Source of the DNA: Xylaria sp. FL1777
Lineage: Eukaryota; Ascomycota; Sordariomycetes; Xylariales; Xylariaceae
DNA: 64,000 nt
Assembly: GCA_022578965.1 (NCBI GenBank)
Contig: MU400657.1
Location: 38,294 to 102,293 of the forward strand
Reading direction: 5' to 3'
The notes beneath the pieces were generated by a model. The model did not search any database. It was not told the DNA's origin and saw only the letters and a list, made by a program, of their open reading frames with translations. The position numbers and the translations under genes were made by a program. Positions 38,331-50,100 of this stretch are shown here, one piece after another (positions within the stretch are counted from its first letter, which is position 1; the number at the start of each line of letters is the position of its first letter).

Positions 38331-38331
38331 A

Positions 38332-38949
38332 TCTTAGCTACTTTTATTGCACTAGGATAGCTTTTACGGGATATAATACTTTAATATATATACGAACTTA
38401 TATTTATATCCTTTTTTCTTTTTTAAAAGCTATAGCTTTTTTTAATGAACTTTTATTAACAAAAGGATTTCTTTAACTATTGTAATATGCTTAAAGATTT
38501 TAGGTTTGCTTAATTAATGTAAAGGCGTAAGAACTATTATAAAAAAGGCTGGCTTTATTCGGGAAGGAGAAAATAGAATTTCTGTGATTTTCTTTAATAT
38601 TTTGTAAAGTATATTTATTACGAAAGCTAAAATATAAAATAAACATAGCTTTAATATAAATTTACTATAAATTAATAGTTATTAGAAAATTACTATGTTA
38701 GTTCTTAAAAAATAGTAAGCATTAAAGTAATTAAGACTTTATTTTATATTAGCTTTGTTTTTATTATACTTGCTTACTTATTTCTTTTAATTAAAACAAT
38801 ACTAAAATGTTTAATAAGTATTAATTATTTTTTATATTAAACGTTAAGATTTTTAAATAAACTTATATTATGCTAGCCTTAATGTGCTTTTTTTGTTTAT
38901 TACTGCTTTTCTTTAAAGTTCTTTTTTTTTTATTTTTTTTAGGCTATAT
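38332..38949. other. Gene-free AT-rich DNA
   Basis: The sequence between two convergent ghosts (plus to the left, minus to the right). No terminator or other feature can be assigned. Confidence 0.55.
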
Positions 38950-39780
38950 ATTACATTAAAAACCTTTAGAATTATAAAAGTTATTAGGACCTCTTTTTTT
39001 AACTTAACTACCGGAAGTATGAATATTATAGTTTTGTATGCTATTTTAATTATAGCTATCTAGATTAACCAACGCTTTATTAACAAAGGAATTTTAAAAA
39101 GGTTTAGTGAACAAAATATTATTATAGTCTTTATACAAGTAAAGTTCGTTAATATTAGTTTTAGCATTAGAATTGTTGTTTAAAGTTATGCTATTGCAAC
39201 TATTGTATTTATTAGATCTATTATAGGCGGTCTGAATTTTAGGGTTATATATAATAACAATATTACATTCATAAGATTTGTGCTTAACTGTAGAAATGTC
39301 AGGTTAGTTATATATAAAGTTGCTGTTGTATTTATTACGAATAATGCTTAAGGGTTTAAATTTAGGAAGCAGTGCATAGCTAGATATAATATGTAAGGAA
39401 TATGCATTAGCGTTAGTTTTAATAGTAGCATTAGTGTTGGTTTTAGTAATATACCTGTTGCTTAAAGTTTTGCTATAAAGTTTATAAAATATGTTAGGAT
39501 TATTATGCATAATTATGTATTTAAAAAGGGTGCAAATAGTTTAAGCATTATAAAGAAACGTAGCAGGGCTAAGTATGCTTATAAAATTAAAATTATATTT
39601 GCGTAGTAAAAAAAATGGTTTATAATTAGCTATAGCTTGTTTAAAGTGCTATTTGGCTATAATAAAGACTAAGTAAAATAAAAGGAAAAAAGAAAGGTTT
39701 AATACTTATTTAAGCAAAAAAAGGACTATACTTTTTTTGTACGAAGAGCTTTTACTAACATATATTACGTAAAGTTATTA
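38950..39780 (-). pseudogene. Decayed Asn/Thr/Ser-rich coding frame
   Basis: The 68-codon minus ORF 39304-39510 is part of a frame running from about 39780 down to 38950. From 39600 to 38950 it has 7 stops in 217 codons (about 3 percent), all TAA or TAG. The peptide is rich in Asn, Ser, Thr and Tyr, for example KTNTNATIKTNANAYSLH and NNNSNAKTNINELYLY. It contains no domain I recognise. Such composition is common in fungal regulators and in Gag-like proteins, but RIP itself raises Asn, Ile and Lys content, so composition is not diagnostic. Confidence 0.42.
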
Positions 39781-42700
39781 TCCTTTTTATATTTCTTTTA
39801 TTGCTAGACGCCATAAGTATTATAGCATAACATAGGCTTTTTTTTTCTTTTTTTTTGGCTATATTAATTCTTTATAGTTGTGCTATTACTGTTAGGTTTG
39901 CTGCACTAGTTTTATTATAACAACCTATTTTTTTATTTATGCTTATACCTTGTAGTATAAGTTGTAAATAAAGCTAAAGTAAATAGAAGCAGAGGTTTTA
40001 TTAATGTAGTCACTACTAAAGAAACGTAAATATAAAGCTTTATTTATGCTATTTAAACATAAAGTTCTAGCAGAAAAATTACCTTTTATAATAACCTAGT
40101 TAAAGTTAAATAACTATTATAAGAAATAAGTAAACTAGATTTAAAAAAACAAAGAAACTTTGCTTTTTTTATATATAATTATTACGTATAATTTTTTTTT
40201 ATTTTTATGCCTATATTAATTTTCTGCTTTTAGTATGCTTAAAGCTACCATTAGGCTTTTTTAACTTAGTATATTTATAATTTAACGTATAAATTGGCAT
40301 AAAGTTCAAGATCTTTAGCAAAACGTACTAAATATACTGTATTTTTAGAATTTTAGAAGTACTAAGTTAAATAGTTTAAAATAAGTTAAAAAGCTTATTT
40401 AAACAGGTTTTTGCTCTTTTTTTTATAGTACTATTTATATTCTTAGGCAAAAGTGGATACATTTTCTTTGTTAATATTTTCGTTAACTTAAAATAATAGT
40501 ATTAAAGTACCCTAAAGCAAATAAAGTTAGTTATAAGCCTTAATCTCTTTTTAAGCACTTAGGCTATTAAAGGTAATAATACAAGCGTTAGCTTTTAAGA
40601 TTAAACTTGCAACAAAAACTAAATATAGGTTTTAGTTGCCTGTATTAACAAGATTTATTTTAACTTTCGTTTTTTAAGTTTTAATGTTTGTAGTAATATA
40701 ATTGCAGATTGTTGCTAGCTAAAAAAAATCAAGTTAGTTATAGTTTATTTAACGCATTTAGTAGATAGCCTAACCTTATGTTTAATAATTGTACTAATTA
40801 AGTTATTATTATACATTTGCAATAAATGTAACTTTTTGCTTAAGCATAGGCTAATTATAACTACTTGAGAACGTTTTTCTTGCATAATAAAGTTAAACTA
40901 TACTAAAGCATAATATGTAGGTTAAATATAGTATTAAAGTTTTAGTGCACTTATAAGTTTATATATAATCATAATTAAAAAGTTAACATTATCTAGCTTT
41001 TATATAAAGTATTATAACTAACTGCTATATATAAGCTTTGTATTATATTAAAAATAAAGTAGTTTAGCTATAAAATAGAATGCTTTTTAAGTAGGTAATC
41101 TACTAAAGCTACTGTATGTACTATAATTCTTTATTTTTATAGCAACTTTACTAATACTAATAGCACTAGCTAAAAAATAAAATTTAATTAATGTTTTACT
41201 ATATAATATTGCTTAGCACAAGCAATAGCACTACATTAATATAAAGTATAAAAAGTTATAACGTTATAAAGTTATTTTAAAAAAGCAGTCCTTTTAATAA
41301 AGCTAAATTTAAAATCTAATAAACGAAAGATTGCTTATATACTTTAGTAAACTACATGTTTACAAAAACAGTTTAAAAAAAGTAATAGCTAGCATATTGC
41401 AGCTTTGCAAAGGTTTTACTTTATAAGAGTACATATTACTTTTAATTCTGTTCTGCATAAATTAGCTATAAAAGCAAATAATTTTTACTCTTTTTACTAA
41501 TACTAGCAAAACGTAGCGTTTTAAAGCAATATAATACTATTAGGTTATATTTCTACCTTGTAGTAGTGTGATTTTATTTACTATAGCCTGCTTACTATAC
41601 TAGTTTAATAGGCCTTAAGTATGTATAACTTTTTAAAAAAAAGAGCTAAAGCTGATTAAATAGTATTTACTTTTTAGTTATAGTATTTAAACAAGTAAAT
41701 GTTTAACTAAATTGTATACTTACTAATGCAATAATTAAATATTAATTTAATAGTATATATAACATATATATACACTTTGATATATTTTTTTACTTTTATA
41801 AACATTTGCTTTAAATGTTTTCTTTTTGCTTACTATGTTGAAAAAAGGCTTTTATAAGTATTATTTAGCTAAGTTGCAGTATATTTATGGATTAATTAAC
41901 ATAAGAACTTCTAAACTTTTTTATAATAAAAATCTTTAAAAAGAAAGCAGTAAACTTAAATTATTGTTATAGCTTAGCAACTATATACTATAAAATCTCC
42001 CTAACATAATTAATGCTTAAATCTAAAAAAATTATTATTTAGTTATAGTTATTAAATATGTTAGTTTTGCTTTAGATCTATTTATATGTGCTAACTACTT
42101 AGGGCTAGTAATATATTAAATAACTTAGATATAAAAAAACTAAGGCTACTTGGGGAAATAAAGCTTTATATTGACTTAACTAGGAGTTTTTTGATTAGCT
42201 TTTAGCTGCAATTAAAGAAATTACTAAACGATTTTGTAAAACAACTAGCAGTTTTAGCATATAACTGTTTTAACTATTTGTTTAACTATAATTATATTAT
42301 AGAAGTTTAAAAAAGTTTAAAAAAGCAATAGTATAATTTTAAAACAGTATATAATAGCCTTTTTACTAAGTAGCGCTAATAGTAAAAACTTAAATAATAA
42401 TTTATAACTAAGTATTTAGCGTAAGAAATTCGAAAATATATTAAAAAATAAAGTTAAAAAGTTACACTGAACTAAAAATTAGAAAGTATTTTTTTTGCTT
42501 AAATTAAAGCGTAAAAGCAGTGTAATATAATAACTTTTTATATTATATGTACTTAAGGTATACGCAGCAAAGTAATGCTTATTTGTATGGGCGTAAGCAG
42601 TTTAAGCGTAATAACGCTCGCTTAATTTTCTTTACAGTAAGCTTTATAATAGAAGCATTTTAGCGCGCTAAGAATACTTAATAGAAATAGTAGCTAATAA

Positions 42701-45540
42701 ATTATTAAGCAGTTGCATATAACCTTTGTTTAGATAATAAATCTTATATATAAAGCGTTAGTAGTATAAAACTTTACAGGAATAGCAAATGGTTAAGCGC
42801 TATAATTTGCAGTAATTTGTTTTATTTAAATTATTATTTAAGTGTTTACAATAAAAAGAAATAGTTGTAAAGTAGTTAGGTTTTAGTGCAATAAAAAAAG
42901 TAAACTTGAATTTTAAACAGCTTTTTTAATAGTACAATAATATTGCAGCTTTTTAGCTTACGGCGTATCTCTTTGTATGTTTACTAAGATAATTAGAACT
43001 ACAAAAATCTTAAGCAAAAGCTTGATACAAAATAGATTACCTATAAATGCGTAATAAATTATGCTTTTAAAAAACCGAGCTAAAATATATTTTGCAAAAT
43101 AAACTTATTTATAGCTTGTAAGCAATTAAAAAGCGTAAATAAATTATGCGTTTAAGTTATGCAGCTAATAGTTTTTTTATAATAGCAGGCTAGCTAAGAA
43201 ATAAACACGGGAAAATATTTGCTGCATATATATTTGCTTACACTTATTACTTTGCTATTATATAGAAGCAAAAGTAAAAAAGCATTAAGTTTTTTTATAA
43301 AAAAACTACGTATATAAGCAATAAAAAAGTATTAAATTATTTAGCTACAAAATAAACATCTTACTTTAGTTTACTTGCAAGCAACATAAAGTTAATTCTT
43401 TTACTTTATTTAAGCAAAAAGTACTAGTAATTATAGTAAAAAAAAAAAATATATTAGTACTTATTATTAAATAACGTATAGTAATTTGCTTATTATTATT
43501 AGTAGCACTAATTAAGTATAGCTTATAATATTTTAGTACTAATATTATTTTATTTATTAATTTTGCGTAGCAAATATAGAAAACTTGTAGCTAAGAGTTT
43601 TAGTATATATTTAAGTGCTAGTAAGAATTACTTGCTTGTTATGCAGTTGCTAGTTTATAGTTGCTTTTTTTTGGCTAGTTTTTTCCTTTTTCTTTGTGCT
43701 TAACGTAATAGTTTTATAATATAATAGCTTACTATAAGAATATATATAGTATATAAGTTGTTTACATAAACTAGAATAGTTTTTCTAAATATAATGCCAG
43801 TAATAAAAAAAAAAAAACAAAGAAGCAAAAAGAATAAAAAGGGTAATATATTAATTTGCTAAGCTGTAGCTATTATATTTGCTTTAGAAGATAAGGCAAC
43901 TATTAGGCATGCAATTATTTAGTATGCTACTTAAGCAACAATCTAAAATTAAAGTAAAAATATTATTATATATACTACTATATTTATATTTAATTACGAC
44001 TTATTATTAGCATTAAACCCCTGCAGTTATTATTAGTTTTATTTTTATAGCTAGCTAGTTTAGTTAGCAACTTTTTTTGTTCTTTAGTATTATTAGCTAT
44101 ACACTAATACTTAGCTTGCTTATAAAAGCCCATTTATTATTGCATTGTATTATTTACTAGATTTTAATAAATTTACTAATGTTAAATATAATTGTGCAAG
44201 AACAGCATATATAATATTACTAGCTATAATTATAACTATATAAATTAGTTTATCTCCTTGAATTAAGAACTTAATCTGTTTTGCTAAAAGCTAGTAACTA
44301 AAGTAATAATAGAAGTTTAAGAATACATAAATATATATTAATACTTGAGAAATTACAGTACTTTATTTTTACTATGTTAAGCTGTTTTAAGTTAAAGTTG
44401 CTTATATAGAAACAATATATTAGTATGTTTTTAGAGCTCCTTTTTTTTGGCTTTTTAGACTTAAAACGTAAAAGCAAGAGAAAAGAGGGGGAAAAAAGGG
44501 AATATTAGATCTAGCAGTACTATTTAGGCTAAGTAATACTTAAATAAAACTACAGGCTTAATGACCTTTTTTAATATGCTGGTTTAAAAGCACTTAGTAG
44601 AAATTATAAAATATTATGACTTAATTACAAAATACTGATCTTTTTGGCCTTATTTTTTTTCCTTTTAAGTCAAAAGATCTATTAAAAGTACTGTTTATTT
44701 TAGCTACTTAATATTTATTCCTGTTGTGCTAAGTTATATTTTTTTAATTACTTTTAGTTACTTTTTTATGCGATTTTTATTTTTTTATCCTTTTGTATTA
44801 TAACTTATAATAATAAACTTTGTAGTTGGCAATTAGCTATAAAAAGTTAGTAATTATTTATTGCTACGTTATAAGATTACATATAGCATTTATTATTTTT
44901 TTTAAAGCAATATTAGCAAGCTTAAACAATTAAAGAAGCAAAATATATATAACACTTATATAGTTAAACGCGTTATATTTAGTGCGCAACGCTTATGTGT
45001 TTTTTTATACGTAGTGCATTAAGAATTAATAGCTTATTAGAAATAAAAGCAGCTATATTTGATTTAAATTAATAAGCATAATTTTTGTTAGAAAAAAAAA
45101 ATAAAAAATAAAAAAATAATGGGCATTTACTTGCGTATAAGTACATATTATTACTATTTAGATTTTCTTTAACTAAAAATAAGAAACATTTATATAAAGT
45201 CAAGCAGGTTTAAAAAATAAATGAATCTATATATATTTTATAATTTACTAAGTAGGTTTTAACAGTATAAAAAAAACAAGTTATATAAGCAGTAGTACTA
45301 CTTGTAAAACTTTGTTATTAAGCTATAAAATTATTTGTATTAGCTTAGCAAAAGGAATAGCTAATTTTTGCTGCATAACTTTAAAATGCGTAAATAGTGT
45401 AAGTTAATTTTTTTTAATATTAAAATATATATAATAACTTATTTAAATAAACTAAGCAATAAAACTACGTAATACTATATTTAACCTTAATTATAAGTAT
45501 TAGTTGCTTTTTGCTTTTAAAACTTCTTTTATTAAAATAG
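39781..45540. other. Gene-free AT-rich DNA
   Basis: No ORF of 60 codons and no clear array in almost 6 kb. Short purine and AT runs only. Not translated exhaustively in every frame. Confidence 0.55.
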
Positions 45541-47160
45541 ATTAAGCTTTTTGCTGCATTTTTGTAAAAGAAACTTTTTACTATTTTTTAAAGCAGCATT
45601 GTTAACTATATTTTCTTTGATTAGCAGCTTTTTTGCTGGATTTGCATTAAGATCTATTTTAACTTGCTGCTTTTGCTGCTTTAAAAGTTTTTGTAATAGC
45701 TTAAGTTATAATTAAAAGAAGAGTTAAGCATACGATTTTCTTTGTTTTTTTATAGTTATTTAGTTAGATGTTTTTTAAGCGCTATGCTAGTAAATTTTCT
45801 TTAGTATAATATTAGTAGCTTTAGTTTTTAGCGCAAAAAGTAAAGAAGCTAGTTTTTTAATTTTAGTAAACCTTACTTTTGTGTTTAAAGATCTAATAGC
45901 GTTATTGTTAAAAAAAAGCTTAATAACTAGATATTTAGCGTTTTTAGCAGTAAATGTTTTATAGAAAAGTTCTACTAGTATTAGTTAGACCTAAAAGTTA
46001 AACTGCTGTGCTTTTTTTATTAATTGCTTCTTGTTGTTAAACATTAATTTTTGCTTTTTTAAGTTTTGTTTTGCTTTAGTTTAATAGTTGATTAACCGCA
46101 AGCTTAAAGCGCTAAATGCTTGCAAGTTAATTTGCTTTCTTTTTTTGTTTAAATTCTTTTATAAAAATTTAAACACTTTAATTTTAGCGTTGTAATTATT
46201 ATTTTCTTTTTGCGTAACTAAAATGTATTGTAAAGCAAGCTGCTTGTGTGCTACGCTACGCTTGTAAGCATACGCTAAAGCGCTATAAATATACTAGAAA
46301 ACATAAAGCTTTTTTTAAGCAAATAGTATAAAGCACTTAAAGTATATTAATAGCATTTTTGTTGTTTTAGTAATATGCTTTTTAATAGCTTACAGTAAGT
46401 ATTTTTGTTTTTATGTAGGGTTACAGCTAAAATAAACATATATTTTGGCAAAACAGTAAATATTAAGCTATTTAACAGCTTATAAGTATTTATTACTACT
46501 TGTTAACTTATTTTAATTATTTATATGCTTTAGCTTTAAAGCAAAAATGCAGTACGTTTATAACTAGTTTATTTCTGCTTTAATATTTCTAGCTGTATTA
46601 TTTTGTTATATAATTAGCAATTATGCAAATTTAAGTATATTACTTTTTTGCGAATTTTACCTTTATACGTTAAAATAAGGTTGGTTCTTAGTAAAAAAAG
46701 GTTTTTTTTTTGCTATGTATACCTAAGGTTTCGTTTTAGTTATTTGTATTAAGCTATATAAAGTCTAAGCTTTGTTATTAATACTAACGAAATACGTTAG
46801 CAGTATTATGCCTTGGTTGCAATAAAAATTGTACGTTAAATCTTTTCTTTTTGCGGCTTTTTAGTAGTTTAACTTAAAAAGCTAAACATAAAAATTAAAA
46901 CTAGCTACTTAAATTTTAGCATAGCTAAAAATAGAGTACTTATTAGTAGCCTTAAGCTACTTTAGGTGCTTTAGCTATAATAAGTTAGTAAACTTAACGC
47001 TAATGTTTAAAATGCAATATAGCTAGACAGCAATTTTTTTGTTTATATTAGCTTGTAAATATATATTAATGCTAAAATGCCTTTAGTTAATGCTTGTTAT
47101 TATATTATTTTTGGCTAACTAAAAGTTATAAACAAACTTTATACTGGAACTTTGTGCGTT
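45541..47160 (-). pseudogene. Decayed coding frame of about 540 codons, weak Helitron-like hint
   Basis: One minus frame (codon first bases at multiples of three) runs without a frameshift. Over 45781-46140 it has 4 stops in 120 codons against 17 and 15 in the other minus frames. Its longest open stretch is 45790-45984 (65 codons). None of 33 in-frame stops is TGA. In the middle, KIYVYFSCNPT (about 46410-46450) resembles the FVTFTCNPKW block of Helitron Rep proteins. KRSVAHKQLAL about 60 residues later could be a decayed KRGLPHxH (HUH) block, but a five-residue segment usual before it is absent. The C-terminal third (AKNAKYLVIKLFF, VKIDLNANPAKKL) matches nothing I know. Confidence 0.45.
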
Positions 47161-50100
47161 AAATATAAAGCATTCTTTATTTTTAAGTATTTATTTCTAT
47201 TAGAAGCTAAATAAGAGTTTTTGTAGCTTATTAAAAGAACAAACATTAGCTTAGTTTTAGTTAAATGTTTTAGTAAAGCTATAATTAAACTTAAATTTTA
47301 AGTTTGTACTAAAAATAGTTTATATATTAACGCGCTTTGTTATATTAAACTAGAATAACTTAAAGAGAACTATATATTAGCTTAAGCTTAAGGGTTAGTT
47401 TTTTATAGCTATAGCTTAAAGCTAAAAAGCAACATTTTGTATTTAAAGCAAAAAAAGAGAATATGTTGCGAACTTAAGCAGAAATGCGCTTAAACTTATT
47501 TTTAGCTTTAGCTAGCTACTTAAAGTTTTTTATGCATTGCTAAACCAGGCGTTCTTTTTTGTTGCGCTTAGTGTTAACTGTGTTGTTTTGTTTTATTAGT
47601 TACTTAAAAAACTGCGTATATTTAACCCTGAACATATTTTCGGTTAATTATATATATTAATAATATTTACTAGCTGTAAAGAAAGATCTTTTTTTTTTTT
47701 TTATTTTTTAATATTTTACTGCTTTGCTTTTTAATGTATTAGTAGCTAGTTTTATTAACCTATCTTAAAGGTTACTTGCTTTTTGTAATACGATAGCTGA
47801 TTTTTGTTTTAAACGCTATATAGCTATAGCATTTAAGGTTATTAAAAAAGATTAATTGCTAAAATAAGTTTTAGCTGCAAGTTTTAGTTATGCTTTTTTA
47901 TGCTAATTCTGCTAGTTATAACGCAGTTGCAAATGTAACTATTTTGCTAACTAATAATTATTTATTTAGCATTGTTTTTTTTTTGTTTACGTAAAAAATA
48001 GCTAGATTTAGTAAGAATAATATGCTTAATATTTAAGCTATGCATTATTTTTAGCATTTTTAATGTAAAGCTGTTTGTTGTATAGCTAGGCGCTTTTGCA
48101 GCAATCTTTTATGCTAGCTATGCTTTCTTTTTTTTTGCACCTTTTTTTATTTTTTGCTTACTATTACAAATAGTATGTAACCTAGCAAGTAGTTCTTGCT
48201 AAAATAGCTAAAACTATTGTTGCTTATTGTTTGTTATATTTTTTGTAACTACGCGTGCTAAAAAGTTATGCTTTACTTTTTAAAATTGCTTTGTTTAGAT
48301 TGCTTGCAAATGCTTTTGTACTTTTATTTTTAATATGCTTGTACTTTTTAAAATATAAGAGGCTTTATTAGCTACTTGCTGCTAGAACACGCAGAATTGC
48401 TTGTTATAATTACTTTTTTTGTTAAGCAAACTTTAACTTATGCTTTTACTTTAAGGTTTTAGCTTTTTTGCTAGCAAGCAAAAATGCATAAATGCAGTAA
48501 AAAACTAATATAAAACGTTTAAGATTTGCTGCTAATTTTAGTTTAGCTTTTGTTTGCTAAGCAGTAAAACTTATAATGTTTTGCAGCAATTTTGCTAGAA
48601 CAACAGTTGGACATTTTTTTTACGTTATAGAAACTTGGGCGTTTTTTGTTTTTTTTTTTTTTAAACTTAAGTAAGATCTTTTTAGAGCTTTTTAAAATTA
48701 ACTTTTAGCAATAAAGCAGAGTTTACAGTGAGATAAAACAGAATTAGCAACTTGTTATTACTGCTATTTGGAGTACTAAATAACATTTTGCTTTTTTACG
48801 TTTTTCCGGTTTTCAGGTTATAAAGAAAACGTAGAATTAAATATAATGTGCTACAACATAAAACGCAAATATATAAGTATATTGTTGATATGCTAACAGA
48901 AAAATATAATATAAATGCTTGCTTTTAATACTAGTAAGCTATTAAAATAGCAATAAAAAGATCTTCTTGTTATATAAGCTATATAGCTAAACTAAATAGC
49001 TTAAAGTAAGGTAGCTTAGCTATATTTAATACTTATGCAGTATGTACTTTTTTAATAATATAAGCATAATAAAGTGGTTCTTTTAAGTAGCTGGTTTGCT
49101 AAAACCTATTGAATTACTTAGCTATTTTTACTTGCCACACTTTTTATAGAAATTAAAAACTTCCAAAAAAGCCCTAAAAAAAGAAACTACTTTTTTAAAA
49201 AGGTTAGTTTCTTTTAGAACAGTTAATCATTTATTTTACAATTTTTAAACTTTTAGTTAGCTATATAAATAAAAACTTAACGCAAATAGTAAAGTATTTA
49301 CTTAGGTTGCTTATACTTGTTGTACCTTAGGTATATATCTTAGAACTTAAGTATTTAGGAAACTATAGCTTAAAACTACAATTAAATTTAAATTTTATAT
49401 TAGCGTTAAGAATTAACTTGCTTAAATAAAATTCTTAATTTTATATGCATATAATTACTTCTAACTATTTTTTAAAGGTATAATTTTTTAAGTAGAGCTA
49501 TAGTTTAGTAACTAAGCAAAAACCTGCTTTGTAGCGTTAATGCTATTTTAAGATAAATAATTAAATCTTGTTGCTAATTGTTTTAGTAAAAACTTCTTTT
49601 GCTAAAGGTTTAATTTTTTGTTTAGGTCTTTAGTTGTATGCTGCTTTTAAATAGTTAAATTGCTTACTATACAAAAGAAAGTAGCACTAAAACTAAGTTT
49701 AAATATAAAAATAAATATTTTTAATTATTAGAACGTTTACTTCTCTTTTTATAGCTATTATTTTACTTTATGATCTTTTGGTTTTTATATTTGTAGCATA
49801 GCAAAAGATCTTTTTTTTTTCTTAAGGTTTTAAGTAACGTAATTAATGCTTTTAAGTATGCTTGTTTCTTTAAAATTGCCTAGTAGAACTAAAAAAGCTA
49901 GCCACTACTGTTAGTCATTTTTTTATAAAACTATATATATTTTTCTTGCTTAAAGGCTTAACTTTTTAGGTTTAAAAGCTATTAAGAAAGGATAATATAG
50001 CTTTTCTAGTTTTTACTACTTATTGCACTAGCAAAAAGCTGTATTCCTTAAAATAAATAGCTAATTATATTACAATTGGTTATATATAAGCCTTATTAGT

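Larger units (their letters stand above)
37441..38331 (+). pseudogene. Decayed repeat-protein gene (60- and 31-residue repeats)
   Basis: One frame (codons starting at 37441) spans 297 codons and holds two different tandem repeats in phase. The first is a 180-bp unit (60 residues, FAKKHNNL ... LRIKKH) seen about 2.5 times. The second is a 93-bp unit (31 residues, LIMLN ... LAKVDF) seen about 2.7 times. Over 38101-38280 the frame has 1 stop in 60 codons against 13 and 9. From 37900 to 38330 it has only 3 stops in about 145 codons. Recurrent stops in the 60-residue part fall at the same repeat positions; at one of these the third unit keeps CGA, suggesting an ancestral arginine (or glutamine). 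No family recognised. Confidence 0.55.
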
